Origin: Labrenzia sp. 011
Lineage (GTDB): Bacteria > Pseudomonadota > Alphaproteobacteria > Rhizobiales > Stappiaceae
Direction: 5' to 3'
DNA: 64,000 bases
Assembly: GCF_003075075.1 (NCBI RefSeq)
Contig: NZ_QCYM01000013.1
Location: 86,773-150,772 of the forward strand
A model generated the notes under the pieces. That model searched no databases. It saw nothing but the letters and a program-made list of their open reading frames with translations, and was not told where the DNA came from. Shown one piece after another: positions 25,185 through 34,955 of this stretch. Numbering within the stretch: the stretch's first letter is position 1; every line of letters starts with the position of its first letter. Both the position numbers and the translations under genes were made by a program.

Positions 25185-26511
25185 AGGACTGAGCATCGGT
25201 CTGATCGAGGACGATCCGGTCATGGGCGGATCGATCGTGCAGAGGCTGGAGCTGGAAGGCTGCGCCGTTCACTGGTGGCAGTCGGGCTCCGAGGCCCTGA
25301 AAGCCCACGGCAAGACCTTCGATGAGCTGGATCTGGTGCTTTGCGACATCAAGCTGCCAGACATCGACGGGGAAGCGGTCTATCGCAGCCTGTCGGATGC
25401 GCAGGAGCACCCGCCGTTCATCTTCATCACCGGGCACGGGGAAATCGATCAGGCGGTGCGGCTGATGCGCCTCGGAGCGGCCGACTATCTGACCAAGCCG
25501 TTCGATTTCGAGGATTTTCTGTCCCGCATTCGGGAAAACGCCCGGGGGCGGAAGCCTGCCCCGGCCAGGGAGCCGGACCTGGGGGTCTCGCCGGCGATGC
25601 GGGAACTGGAAGCCCTGTTGCAAAGCTATGCGCAAACCGATCTTCCGGTGCTGATTACCGGGGAAACCGGCGTGGGCAAGGAAGTCTCCGCCCGCTATCT
25701 TCATGCCTTGCGCAGCAGCTCCGAGGATCCCTTCATCGCCGTGAACTGCGCCGCCATTCCGGCGGAACTGCTTGAAAGCGAGATCTTCGGCCACGAGAAG
25801 GGGGCATTCTCCGGAGCGGTCAAACGGCACCTGGGATATGCGGAGCGCGCGAAGTCGGGCACTCTTTTCCTCGACGAAATCGGCGACATGCCTCCCGCCC
25901 TGCAGGCGAAGGTCCTCAGGCTCATCGAGGAGCGCAGTTTCATGCGGATCGGCGGAGAGGAGAGCATCTCCTTCACGGGCCGTATCGTGACTGCAACCCA
26001 TCGCGATCTGTCCGGTGGCGCTGGCGGGCCGGAGTTCCGGCAGGATCTCTACTATCGGATCGCCGTGCTCACGGCTGATATTCCGCCGCTTCGGGAGCGG
26101 CAGGAGGATATTCCGTGGCTGATGAACCGGCTGCTGGAAAATGCCGCGAGCCGTCACAACAAGGCGGTGCGCGGGATCAGCTCGAAAGCGGAGGAGGCGG
26201 CCCTTGCCCATGGCTGGCCGGGAAACGTGCGTGAATTGCGCAACCGGATCGAACGGGCTGTGGCACTGGCCGGCGGCGAATGGCTGATGCCGTATGATCT
26301 CTTCCCTGACCGGAAGGAGGAGGCGCCGTCCGCCGCCTTCCAGCCGCTGTCGGAAATTCGCGATGCAGCGGAAAAACGCCAGATCGAACGGGCGATCTCT
26401 GAAACCTCCGGTCACCTGCAGGATGCGGCCCGGCTGCTCGGTATTTCCCGGACCACGCTGTGGGAGAAGATGGCCCGCCTGCAGATCCGGCCCGAGCGTC
26501 CGGAAAGCTGA
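25162..26511 (+). CDS. aioR: Sigma-54-dependent response regulator AioR
   Basis: An NtrC-family regulator that activates aioBA with sigma-54. Domains in order: receiver (about 10-125, phosphoacceptor Asp in LVLCDIKLPDIDGEA), AAA+ sigma-54 activator (about 140-370, Walker A TGETGVGKE, the sigma-54-contacting EKGAFSGA loop, Walker B LFLDEIGDMPP) and a Fis-type HTH (about 405-445, DAARLLGISRTTLWEKMARL). The ATG at 25162 overlaps aioS; the ATG at 25174 is equally plausible. The likely target is the palindrome and -24/-12 promoter located just downstream, ahead of aioB. Confidence 0.93.
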   Translation: MRSVMQPEGLSIGLIEDDPVMGGSIVQRLELEGCAVHWWQSGSEALKAHGKTFDELDLVLCDIKLPDIDGEAVYRSLSDAQEHPPFIFITGHGEIDQAVRLMRLGAADYLTKPFDFEDFLSRIRENARGRKPAPAREPDLGVSPAMRELEALLQSYAQTDLPVLITGETGVGKEVSARYLHALRSSSEDPFIAVNCAAIPAELLESEIFGHEKGAFSGAVKRHLGYAERAKSGTLFLDEIGDMPPALQAKVLRLIEERSFMRIGGEESISFTGRIVTATHRDLSGGAGGPEFRQDLYYRIAVLTADIPPLRERQEDIPWLMNRLLENAASRHNKAVRGISSKAEEAALAHGWPGNVRELRNRIERAVALAGGEWLMPYDLFPDRKEEAPSAAFQPLSEIRDAAEKRQIERAISETSGHLQDAARLLGISRTTLWEKMARLQIRPERPES

Positions 26512-26524
26512 ACATTCGGCGGTG

Positions 26525-26552
26525 CACCATGTTCGAAAATCCGAACATGGTG
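26525..26552. promoter_or_regulatory. Perfect inverted repeat, candidate AioR binding site
   Basis: CACCATGTTCG, six-base spacer, CGAACATGGTG: an 11-base perfect inverted repeat. It starts 14 bases after the aioR stop and ends 57 bases upstream of the sigma-54 -24 element, a normal place for an activator site of NtrC-type regulators. The lack of a following T-run argues against a simple terminator. Confidence 0.6.
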
Positions 26553-26608
26553 GCCGAAAATGTCGATACTTCAATTCCTTCTTTTTGAAATCATTGCGTT
26601 AATTCTCC

Positions 26609-26624
26609 TGGCACGGGTCTTGCT
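26609..26624 (+). promoter_or_regulatory. Sigma-54 promoter of aioBA
   Basis: TGGCACGGGTCTTGCT matches the sigma-54 consensus TGGCAC-N5-TTGC with the GG (-24) and GC (-12) elements ten bases apart. It lies 38 bases upstream of the aioB start and just downstream of aioR, a sigma-54 activator gene. Confidence 0.88.
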
Positions 26625-26661
26625 GATTTGCAGGCGACGCCATGCATGAGGGAGGAAATCC

Positions 26662-27183
26662 ATGTCTAGATGCACGAAGATGGTCGATATCGGCCGTCGT
26701 CAGTTCCTGAGAGGGGGCGCGATCGCAACGGCTGGGGTGGCCACGGCCGCCGCTTTGCCGGCGGAACAGGCCAGGGCGGCCGGCCTGGCACGGGTCGAGT
26801 ATCCGGCAAACCGGCTCGCCAACATATCGGAACTGGTGGTGAACGAGCCGCTGGACGTCACCTATCCGGATGAGGATGCTCCCGGCGTTCTGCTGAAGCT
26901 GGGCAACGCCGTCGAAGGCGGGATCGGCCCGGACGGCGATATCGTCGGGTTTTCGACGATCTGCCCGCACAAGGGATACCCGCTTTCCTACAATGCCGAC
27001 AGGCGGACGATGAACTGCCCCGGTCACTACTCGGTCTTCGACTGCGAGGCCGGCGGACAGCAGACCTGGGGCCATGCCACCCAGAACCTGCCGCAATACA
27101 CGCTGCGTATCGACGACAAGGGCGACATCTATGCCGAAGGCGTGGATGAGCTGCTCTACGGACGCCTGTCGAACGTGCTTTAA
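26662..27183 (+). CDS. aioB: Arsenite oxidase small subunit, Rieske-type AioB
   Basis: A 173-residue Rieske [2Fe-2S] protein that takes electrons from AioA. A twin-arginine signal (GRRQFLRGGAIATAGVATAA) shows export of the folded complex. The cluster ligands are Cys101 and His103 in ICPHKGY and Cys119 and His122 in NCPGHYS. The positions that carry disulfide cysteines in classical Rieske proteins are not cysteine, as reported for some alphaproteobacterial AioB. The start ATG at 26662 follows a GGGAGGAAAT site. It is the first gene behind the sigma-54 promoter and is 14 bases ahead of aioA. Confidence 0.95.
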   Translation: MSRCTKMVDIGRRQFLRGGAIATAGVATAAALPAEQARAAGLARVEYPANRLANISELVVNEPLDVTYPDEDAPGVLLKLGNAVEGGIGPDGDIVGFSTICPHKGYPLSYNADRRTMNCPGHYSVFDCEAGGQQTWGHATQNLPQYTLRIDDKGDIYAEGVDELLYGRLSNVL

Positions 27184-27197
27184 GGGAGAGGGACGAA

Positions 27198-29666
27198 ATG
27201 GCTTACAAGAGATATGTCGACCGTCTGCCGATCATTCCGGCGGACGCCAAGAAACACAATGTCACCTGCCACTACTGCATCGTGGGGTGCGGCTACAACG
27301 CCTACACCTGGCCGGTGAACAAGCAGGGCGGCACGCAGCCGGATCAGAACGTCTTCGGTGAAGACCTTTCCGAACAGCAATATGCCGAAACGGACGCCTG
27401 GTATGCGCCGTCCATGTACAATGTCGTCAAGCAGGACGGCAAGGACGTGCATCTGGTGATCAAGCCCGATGTGGATTGTGTCGTGAATTCCGGTCTGGGA
27501 TCGGTACGCGGGGCACGCATGGCGGAAAACCGCCGCTCCGACAAGACCGGCACGCAGCAGCAGCGTCTCGAGGAACCGATGGTCTGGCGTTACGGCACCT
27601 GGCAGCCGACCAGCTGGGACGATGCGCTGGACCTGGTCGCCCGGGTGACCGCGCGCGTCATCGACAAGGACAACGAGGACGATCTTTTCGTCTCCATGTT
27701 CGACCACGGCGGCTCCGCCGGCGGTTACGAGAACACCTGGGGTACCGGCAAGCTCTACTTCCAGTCCATGAAAGTGAAGAACTGCCGCATTCACAACCGG
27801 CCGGCCTACAATTCCGAGGTGCATTCCACCCGTGACATGGGGATCGGCGAACTGAACTATTCCTATGAGGACTACGGCCTGACCGACACGATCTTCCTGA
27901 TCGGCGCCAATCCTCTCGAGACCCAGTCGAACCTGTTCCTGAATCACATGGTTCCGGGAATTCGCAACGGTGCCAAGGTCGTGATCGTCGATCCGCGCCG
28001 CACGGTGACGGTGAATGCCTGCGAACTTGAGGCAGGCAAGGAGAACGTGCTGCAGCTTGCCATCAAGTCCGGGACGGATCTGGCGCTGTTCAACACGCTG
28101 TTCACCTATATCGCCGACCAGGGCTGGGTGGATCAGGAGTTCATCGATCAGTCCACCTTCCGCGACGGCCTTGCCCAGGCCCAGAACGAAGCCTATCCGG
28201 CTGCGCTGGGCAGCTTCGAAATGGCGCGGGAGGAATGCCGCATGTCCCTGGCGGAAGGCGCCGAGATCTGCGGCGTGCCGGAAGCCGATATCGTGAAGGC
28301 GGCCGAATGGATCGCCAAACCCAAGGATGACGGTGCGCGGCGCAAATGCGTCACCGCCTATGAGAAGGGCATCATCTGGGGGAACGACAACTACCGTACC
28401 GTCGGCGCTCTGGTGAACATCGCCCTTGCGACCGGCAACATCGGTCGCGAAGGCGGCGGTGTGTGCCGACTCGGCGGCCACCAGGAAGGCTACTTCCGGC
28501 CCTCCGACGCCCATGTCGGTCGTCCCGCGCCCTATATCGACCAGCTGCTGATCGCCGGGCAGGGCAAGGTGCACCACATCTGGGCGAACGATCACTACAA
28601 GACCACGCTGAATGCCTCGGAATTCAAGAAGGTCTACAACAGGCGCACCAACATGGTGAAGGAAGCCATGGATGCGCGGGCCGGCGCAACGCGCGAGGAA
28701 CTGGTCGACGCCATTGTCGCGGCAATCGAGGCCGGAGGTCTGTTTTCCGTCAATGTGGACATCGTCCAAAGCCAGATCGGCCAAGCCGCTCATGTCATTC
28801 TGCCGGCGGTCGAGTCGGGGGAAATGAACCTGACTTCCATGAATGGCGAACGCCGGATGCGTCTGGTGGAAAAATACATGGACGGTCCCGGGGCGGCCAA
28901 ACCGGATTGCCTCATCGCCGCGGGCCTGGCGCAGTATCTGGAAAAGGTTCTGCGCGAAGAGGGCAGGGATGCCTATGCAGACCAGTTCAAGGGCTACGAC
29001 TGGCAGACCGAGGAAGATGCCTTCATGGACGGCTACAACGCGGCCAATCCGGAAGTCACCTACGACCGTCTGCGCGCCATGGGCAACAACGGGGTTCAGG
29101 AACCGGTCGTCGGCTATGAAGACGGCAAGCTGATCGGCACCAAGCGCCTCTATGCGGACGGAAAGTTCGACCGTCATGGCCGTGACGACGGGAAAGCGCT
29201 TTTCTGCGCCGGTGGCTGGCGTGGACTGCAGGCACCGGGAAAGGCCGCGGAAAGGGAAAAATTCACGTTCCTGATCAACAACGGCCGTTCCAACATCAAC
29301 TGGCAGAACTGGTTCCTCGACAAGGACAACGACTTCGTTTCCGACCGCTACCCGTTCCCCTTCATCGAGATCAATCCCGAGGACATGGCGGAACTCGGGC
29401 TGGCCGAGGGGGATCTGGTCGAGGTCTACAACGATGTCGGTGCCACCCAGGCGATGGTCTATCCAACGCCGACGGCCCGGCGCAAGGAGACCTTCATGCT
29501 GTTCGGCGCCCCGAGCGGCACGCAGGGCAATGTCATCAATGCCGGGGTAAACGAACTGATCCTGCCGAACTACAAGCAGACCTGGGCGAACATCAGAAAG
29601 ATCTCCGATGCACCTGTCTCGGTGAAACATCTGTCGTTCAAGTCAAGGGAATACACGTCGGTCTGA
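27198..29666 (+). CDS. aioA: Arsenite oxidase large molybdopterin subunit AioA
   Basis: The catalytic subunit that oxidises arsenite to arsenate using a bis-molybdopterin guanine dinucleotide centre (DMSO reductase family). At 822 residues it has family length. The N-terminal C-x2-C-x3-C (Cys24, Cys27, Cys31 in TCHYCIVGCGY) binds the [3Fe-4S] cluster. Cofactor-binding stretches include MFDHGGSAGGYENTWGTGK and FLIGANPLETQSNLFLNHM. It has no signal peptide of its own and is exported with AioB. A strong AGGGAGAGGG site precedes the ATG. No cytochrome c or moeA gene follows, unlike several known aio operons. Confidence 0.97.
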   Translation: MAYKRYVDRLPIIPADAKKHNVTCHYCIVGCGYNAYTWPVNKQGGTQPDQNVFGEDLSEQQYAETDAWYAPSMYNVVKQDGKDVHLVIKPDVDCVVNSGLGSVRGARMAENRRSDKTGTQQQRLEEPMVWRYGTWQPTSWDDALDLVARVTARVIDKDNEDDLFVSMFDHGGSAGGYENTWGTGKLYFQSMKVKNCRIHNRPAYNSEVHSTRDMGIGELNYSYEDYGLTDTIFLIGANPLETQSNLFLNHMVPGIRNGAKVVIVDPRRTVTVNACELEAGKENVLQLAIKSGTDLALFNTLFTYIADQGWVDQEFIDQSTFRDGLAQAQNEAYPAALGSFEMAREECRMSLAEGAEICGVPEADIVKAAEWIAKPKDDGARRKCVTAYEKGIIWGNDNYRTVGALVNIALATGNIGREGGGVCRLGGHQEGYFRPSDAHVGRPAPYIDQLLIAGQGKVHHIWANDHYKTTLNASEFKKVYNRRTNMVKEAMDARAGATREELVDAIVAAIEAGGLFSVNVDIVQSQIGQAAHVILPAVESGEMNLTSMNGERRMRLVEKYMDGPGAAKPDCLIAAGLAQYLEKVLREEGRDAYADQFKGYDWQTEEDAFMDGYNAANPEVTYDRLRAMGNNGVQEPVVGYEDGKLIGTKRLYADGKFDRHGRDDGKALFCAGGWRGLQAPGKAAEREKFTFLINNGRSNINWQNWFLDKDNDFVSDRYPFPFIEINPEDMAELGLAEGDLVEVYNDVGATQAMVYPTPTARRKETFMLFGAPSGTQGNVINAGVNELILPNYKQTWANIRKISDAPVSVKHLSFKSREYTSV

Positions 29667-29989
29667 CGATCCGGCGGAGTATATCCGGGAGGGCTCTCTT
29701 GTGTGTGGGAGGCCTCCCGGCCGTTGCTTTCCGGTGGGGGAAAAGACCGTCAGGTTGCCGGATCTGCAGGGTCGTGCCGAACGGCTCATCCCGCCGGTTG
29801 AATGGAGCCGAGCCGGACGGATACCCTGCCGCTTGCCCGCAAAGGGTCCGGTGGAGAGCCCCCGAACCGGAAGCGTGAATTTTCTTCCGCAAATCCCGTA
29901 AATCTGCAATATGATTCCCTAGCGTGAATTTGCCACCCGCCCGGGTGGACCGGCACGTTTTGCATGTGCACGTTTAAAAGGAAAATGAC
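29667..29989. other. Intergenic region after aioA
   Basis: About 320 bases with no credible gene. It contains short GC-rich complementary stretches such as the GGGAGGCCTCCC palindrome at about 29707-29718, which may help terminate the aio transcript, and probably the promoter of the BON-LysM gene. Confidence 0.45.
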
Positions 29990-30424
29990 ATGGGTTTCTT
30001 CGATTTTGTAAAGGATGCCGGCAAAAAGCTCTTCGGCGACGACGAGGCCCCGGCCTCCAGCGCGGAAGCGATCGAAAAGGAAGTTGCCGAACTCGGGCTG
30101 GACGGCGACGTCAAGGTCGAGGTGAATGGCGATACCGTCAAGATCGCCGGCGCGGCGCCGACACAGGAAGCCCGTGAAAAGCTGATCCTTGCGGCTGGAA
30201 ACATTCTGGGAATCGGCAAGGTGGAAGAAGAGATTTCGGTCGAGACCAGCGAGCCGGAAGCAACTTTCCACACGGTGGAAAAGGGCGACACGCTGTGGGC
30301 GGTTGCCGAAAAGGCCTATGGCAACGGGTCCAAGTACCAGGCGATCTTCGAGGCCAACAAGCCGATGCTGTCGCACCCGGACAAGATCTATCCCGGCCAG
30401 GTCCTGCGCATTCCGGCCCTGTGA
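29990..30424 (+). CDS. BON and LysM domain protein (Kbp/YgaU-like)
   Basis: A 144-residue protein with a short amphipathic N-terminus (MGFFDFVKDAGKKLFGD), a BON domain (about 20-90, with DGDVKVEVNGDTVKIAGAA) and a LysM domain (about 94-143, HTVEKGDTLWAVAEKAYG to YPGQVLRIP). This is the architecture of E. coli Kbp (YgaU), a cytoplasmic potassium-binding protein induced by osmotic stress. There is no signal peptide. The gene stands alone, followed by a hairpin and the convergent autotransporter gene. Confidence 0.92.
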   Translation: MGFFDFVKDAGKKLFGDDEAPASSAEAIEKEVAELGLDGDVKVEVNGDTVKIAGAAPTQEAREKLILAAGNILGIGKVEEEISVETSEPEATFHTVEKGDTLWAVAEKAYGNGSKYQAIFEANKPMLSHPDKIYPGQVLRIPAL

Positions 30425-30435
30425 GACTTGCTTTT

Positions 30436-30461
30436 CAGACCGCGGCCGATGCCGCGGTCTG
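30436..30461. terminator. Hairpin between convergent genes
   Basis: A perfect 11-base stem, CAGACCGCGGC with GCCGCGGTCTG, four-base loop, between the BON-LysM stop and the autotransporter stop. The T-runs are poor on both sides, so it is a likely but not canonical bidirectional terminator. Confidence 0.6.
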
Positions 30462-30470
30462 GCTGTCCTT

Positions 30471-33389
30471 CTAAAACCGTGCCGACAGCCTTGCGTTGAC
30501 GCCGTGGTCGCGGGCGGTTTCGCCCAGTTCGCCGTTGTAGCCGAGGGACGCGCTGATAGTGTCGCCGAAGCGGACGTTCAGGCCGGCCTCGATCAGGGCG
30601 GCGTCCCGGTCGAGCGGCGTGCCGGAGATATCGAAGGCATCCCCTCCTGAAAATTGCATCGTCGATGCGGTATCCAGATCACCGATGGCGTGACGCCAGC
30701 CAAGGCTGCCTGTCAGGGAGGCGTTGAACGTGTCGTTCGCGGCGATCTGTGCTTCCGCCCGAAGGCCGAGCGTGGTGGTGCCCAGGGTCTGCGAGGTCGA
30801 GGCTACGGTGAGCGCCGCCGCGCCGCCGGTCTCGGTGAAGCCGTCGCTGTGCTGATGAATGAGGGCTGCCCCCGCGAAGGGCTCAAGCCGTGCAAATGCG
30901 GCATCGAACATATAGCCCAGCTCGCCAAAGACATGCGCGGTGGAGGCCGCGTAGCCGGCACTCAGGGTATTCTTGAGCGTGCCCGCGCTGACGTTGCGCG
31001 TGGTGGAGACATCGTGCCAGGCGTAGCCGGCGCCAAGATGCAGGCCCAGGGCGCCAAACCGATTGCCGGCATAGGCGCCGATCTGGTAGCTGTCGGCATC
31101 TCCCGATGAGGTCCGGGCATCGACATCGAAGTTGCTTTTGCCGTAACCGGCCACCACACCGGTGCGCCAGCCGGCGAAGACGTCCGCATCGACGCCGAGG
31201 AAAAAACCGCCGCTGGTGTGGTCCATTTGCGCGGCGTTGCCGTTGCTGTCGTTCTCGCCCCAATTCCCGTAAGCCTTGCCCCAGGCGGTGACGCCTATGG
31301 AACTGTCCGGCCCCTTTCCGGGTCCGTTGAACGCGATCATCGGCAGGTCACCCGTCGCCAGCCCGTCGAAGGCACCGCGAATGCGTTCACCGACGGCATC
31401 GCGACCAAAGCGGCTCTGTTGCATCAGGAGCGTGTTGGCTGAGGCGTATATCTCACCGGAAAGACTGTCGAAAGCCTCCCTTGCGTCCGCTGCACCGAGG
31501 ACAACGATTGCGTCATAAAGGGAATTTCCGGCCTTCAGGCTGCTGACACCATTGGCAGTTGCGCGCTGGTTTTGCGTCCTGGCGGCGGAGGAGAAACCCG
31601 AAGAATTGCGCGTCAGTGTCAGCGTGACGGCATTGGCTCCATAGCCGAGCGCGGCGTCGAGAAAGGCGAAGTTCTCGCTGACGGATCCGAAGGTACCGGT
31701 CACGCCCGAACCCGCGGTGAGGATCGTGTAGGCGGTGGAAGGGGCATAGGTGGAGCCGTCGTCCGTTCCATTCTCGGCGCTTACGGAGACCGTGGCGCCG
31801 CTGTCTATGGTCACGGTGCCGGTGGCTGCCAGCTTGTCGGAATTGCCGTCCTTGTCGACTTCGACAGCAAAGGTGGAACCGGAGGCGAAGCTGGCATTGC
31901 CGGACACATTCAGCGTGCCGATGGAATTGCCGGGAGCCACGGTGCCACCGGATAGGGCCGTCAGCGCGCCGACGGTGCCGGTTCCGCCAAGGGTGCCGTC
32001 ATTCAGGGTGATGCCGCCGATGCTGCCGTTGACTACCAGCTTGCCCGCATTCAGCATTGTCGTTCCGGAAAGGCCGGAGTTGTCGCCGGTCACAATCAGC
32101 GTTCCGCTGCCGGCCTTGCTCAGATCATCGGCATCAAGGGTTCCGCTCATGGTCAGCGTGCTGGAGCCCGATGTGGTGAACGCCATCGTGCCGCCGGCGG
32201 CAAGCTCGATATCGCCCGACAGGGTCCAGGTCGATCCGTCGGTTGCCACAATCGTCTGCGCCTCCTTGAAGCCGGAGTCTTCTGTGCCCGTACCATCCAG
32301 TTTCAGCGTGCCGTCGCTGGAACCCAGAACAACATCGCCTACCAGGGAGGAACCTGATTTCAAGGTAAGCGTATTGCCGGAATTGATCAGATCGATGGCT
32401 TTGGCGCGTGTCGCACCGTCGCCGCTCAGGCCGCCCGAGATGGTTCCCCAGTTGACGATCTCAAAGCCCGAGGCACCAGCATCCGTGTTGGAGATGCCTG
32501 CACCCCCGCTGCCAGCTGTGCCATCATTGCCTCCAGGCCCGGTTCCGGCTCCGCCCGAGCCACCGGCGCCGCCGGTGATCGTGCTGGTGTTCGTCAGCGT
32601 CTGCAAATCGGTTCCGGTATAGGAAAGCCCTGTTCCGCCCGCACCGCCGCCGCCGCCGTTGGTGGCGGTCAGATTGTAGACTGTGGTTCCGCCGTTGCCG
32701 CCGGTTCCGCCAGTAATCGTGTCGGTAACGGAGAGCGTTGTCCCGGCGCCTTGCGTCTGGCCGCTGCCACCATCGCTGCCGTCTCCGCCCGGGGTGGTTA
32801 CCACTGGCAGCGTTCCGGGGACCGATCCGAACCCGAAAGCGGTTAGCGGTGTTCCTCCCGTGTTGACCATGACCACCTGCGTATTCACGCTTTCCGAGGA
32901 GATTGTAAGTGTGTCGTTGAAGCCGGTGTTGGCGATCGACGCGGTGACACCGGAAACCGCTGATATGTCATTTGCAAGGTCGGCCAGGGTATCGCCGGTG
33001 TTGATGGTCAGCGTGGTCGTTGTACCGCCGATGGTAATGTCAAACTGGTCGCCGTTGGCGATACCGGCAATCGCGGTGAGGTCGGTCAGGTCCGCGTCGA
33101 TTCCCAGTATTGTGCTCGTGGTGGACGATGCGTCGCTGTTGGTGATGGAGGTTCCGTCAGTGCCCGCAACACCGACGGAACCGGCCTGGACTGCCGTGGC
33201 CGGCAGCGCGGCCATAACAGACGCCAGCAAAGCAATGCTGTATTTCGGCGCGTCCAGGTGTCTGAATAGGCAGGTGGGGACAGAAAAAGTCACAGTAAAC
33301 CCTGAAAGGAAACAGCCCGTCGACGGACAGGCATTGGATTGAGTTGCAGTACGGCGAACCGTTTTGATAGAGCATTTCAAGCCGTTCAT
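30471..33389 (-). CDS. Autotransporter (type Va) with flagellin-IN-like domain in the passenger
   Basis: A large surface protein of about 970 residues. From the ATG at 33389 a long N-region of about 45 residues leads into a signal sequence ([20 protein letters not shown]). The passenger begins with a segment like the Flagellin_IN/DUF1522 module ([20 protein letters not shown], then VSGVTASI), continues with Gly-rich repeats and autotransporter-associated repeats ([19 protein letters not shown]). The last ~270 residues are a beta-barrel ([18 protein letters not shown]) ending in Phe (ARLSARF), as outer membrane proteins do. A role in adhesion is likely. Several upstream starts are possible; the extended N-region is unusual. 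Confidence 0.85.
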   Translation of the reverse strand: MNGLKCSIKTVRRTATQSNACPSTGCFLSGFTVTFSVPTCLFRHLDAPKYSIALLASVMAALPATAVQAGSVGVAGTDGTSITNSDASSTTSTILGIDADLTDLTAIAGIANGDQFDITIGGTTTTLTINTGDTLADLANDISAVSGVTASIANTGFNDTLTISSESVNTQVVMVNTGGTPLTAFGFGSVPGTLPVVTTPGGDGSDGGSGQTQGAGTTLSVTDTITGGTGGNGGTTVYNLTATNGGGGGAGGTGLSYTGTDLQTLTNTSTITGGAGGSGGAGTGPGGNDGTAGSGGAGISNTDAGASGFEIVNWGTISGGLSGDGATRAKAIDLINSGNTLTLKSGSSLVGDVVLGSSDGTLKLDGTGTEDSGFKEAQTIVATDGSTWTLSGDIELAAGGTMAFTTSGSSTLTMSGTLDADDLSKAGSGTLIVTGDNSGLSGTTMLNAGKLVVNGSIGGITLNDGTLGGTGTVGALTALSGGTVAPGNSIGTLNVSGNASFASGSTFAVEVDKDGNSDKLAATGTVTIDSGATVSVSAENGTDDGSTYAPSTAYTILTAGSGVTGTFGSVSENFAFLDAALGYGANAVTLTLTRNSSGFSSAARTQNQRATANGVSSLKAGNSLYDAIVVLGAADAREAFDSLSGEIYASANTLLMQQSRFGRDAVGERIRGAFDGLATGDLPMIAFNGPGKGPDSSIGVTAWGKAYGNWGENDSNGNAAQMDHTSGGFFLGVDADVFAGWRTGVVAGYGKSNFDVDARTSSGDADSYQIGAYAGNRFGALGLHLGAGYAWHDVSTTRNVSAGTLKNTLSAGYAASTAHVFGELGYMFDAAFARLEPFAGAALIHQHSDGFTETGGAAALTVASTSQTLGTTTLGLRAEAQIAANDTFNASLTGSLGWRHAIGDLDTASTMQFSGGDAFDISGTPLDRDAALIEAGLNVRFGDTISASLGYNGELGETARDHGVNARLSARF

Positions 33390-33661
33390 GTTTTTCTCGA
33401 TGCGGATACAAGAACCGCTCGGCGCACAAGGTGGATTGACGAGCACCTCCTGGAAAATGTCCTGAAGGAACGCATTGCAGCCGGTTTTCGGACTGCCCAT
33501 TCCTGTCAATCTGCATTGCAGGAGACGCAGGGACCCGACCAGCGCAGCAGACCTTGAACAGCACAATAAAAACTCGCCAGGCGTCAGCTATCCATTTTCC
33601 GCAATGGGGCGATAAATTTTGATTATTGCCGATAACTGAAACGGAAACTGAACGTCTGCTG

Positions 33662-34678
33662 TCAGCGTGCGAGCGTTTCTGAGGGCGTTTCGCCGAACAT
33701 TTGCCTGTAGCCGCCGGCAAAGCGGCCGAGATGCAGAAAGCCGAAACGCATCGCCACCTGGGTGATCGTCGTGTCTTGCGGGGAAGCGGCCGCGAGTGCC
33801 GCTCGCGCACGGTTCAGGCGGCAGACACGCAGATAGGCGAGTGGAGACAGGCCGACATATTCACGGACGGCATATTGCAGTGTCCTCTGGGACACATTGA
33901 GCGCCGTGCAGATGTCGGCAATCGTCGGCAGGTCGTCCGAATCGGGACGGTCTTCGACAAAATCCCGGACGATTCTCCCGATCTGCAAGGCCCGTATTCG
34001 TTCTTTGTAAGAAGGGACTGTGCTCCCCGTCGGCGTGGTCGCGATATGCAGGACCGTCTGCAGGAGCTCCCGGCGCATGATGGCCGTGTTCACTGCCTCG
34101 CCGCGCAGGTGCGCATCCCGGGTGCTCTTGAGCCAGAGATCGACTGCGTCCTTGAGGGCATTGCTGCGGCGGGCAACCAGAGGCATCACGCCTCGCTGCG
34201 GCCGCTCCCAGAACGCCGGATCGAGTGCCCGTGCTCCGCGCAGGAATTCCTTCTGACTGAAGCCGACATAGAAAGTCTCGCACCCGGCGGGAATATGGAT
34301 GTCGTATTCGACCATCTCCGGCATGAAGAAGACCCTGTCGCCTTGTGCGCCGCAGTGTTCAGAAAAGCGGATATCCCCAGTCAGGGTGCTGGCCGAGATG
34401 GTGCAGAAATCCGCAGGCGAGACGCCGATCTTCTGGACAGCGGTGGCCTGGCGCTCGCGGACGATCCGCTGATTGCCGAGATTCAGGCTGTCCAGATGAG
34501 CCACCTTCCGTCCCTTGCTGAGCTGGACGCATTCCATCATGGCCCAGGGTTGAAGCGCGGCCTGGACGGCAGGATCCTCGATCGTTACCGATTGCAAGTC
34601 AGGGGCACCGGCGGCAAGGGCAAAACCACCTGCCACGTTTTCACGACCGACCGTATCGCCCGGAACCCGTCCCGTCAT
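33662..34678 (-). CDS. AraC family transcriptional regulator
   Basis: A 338-residue regulator with an N-terminal sensing domain of about 225 residues and a C-terminal AraC HTH pair of about 100 residues. The HTH reads LPTIADICTALNVSQRTLQYAV, and the second helix pair is QVAMRFGFLHLGRFAGGYRQ. The ATG at 34678 follows GGAAG at proper spacing; upstream ATGs lack a site. The long N-terminal domain resembles EutR-type and other effector-binding AraC proteins. Neighbours are the autotransporter (same strand, downstream) and the LacI gene (same strand, upstream), so it could control the autotransporter. Confidence 0.9.
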   Translation of the reverse strand: MTGRVPGDTVGRENVAGGFALAAGAPDLQSVTIEDPAVQAALQPWAMMECVQLSKGRKVAHLDSLNLGNQRIVRERQATAVQKIGVSPADFCTISASTLTGDIRFSEHCGAQGDRVFFMPEMVEYDIHIPAGCETFYVGFSQKEFLRGARALDPAFWERPQRGVMPLVARRSNALKDAVDLWLKSTRDAHLRGEAVNTAIMRRELLQTVLHIATTPTGSTVPSYKERIRALQIGRIVRDFVEDRPDSDDLPTIADICTALNVSQRTLQYAVREYVGLSPLAYLRVCRLNRARAALAAASPQDTTITQVAMRFGFLHLGRFAGGYRQMFGETPSETLAR

Positions 34679-34955
34679 CGGTTCTTCCCAATATATGGTG
34701 CAGCGCCCAAGACCGGCTGGCTCCCGAACTGTAAAGATTCGTATTGTCACCTTTATCGGTTGTACGGCGACAAAATACAAATCCGGCTATCTATGTCGGG
34801 CAAGAGGGGGGGGCGCCGGTGGGGCGGCGCTGCGGTCCGTTTCGGTGAAGGCGGTGGTTGTGGCACGCCATGGGCGGATTTCCGGGAGACACCCGTCTCT
34901 TCGACCGTGGCTCGGTTCTAGGCGTTCGCTGGTTTCCCGAGCCGTGCGCGACTGC

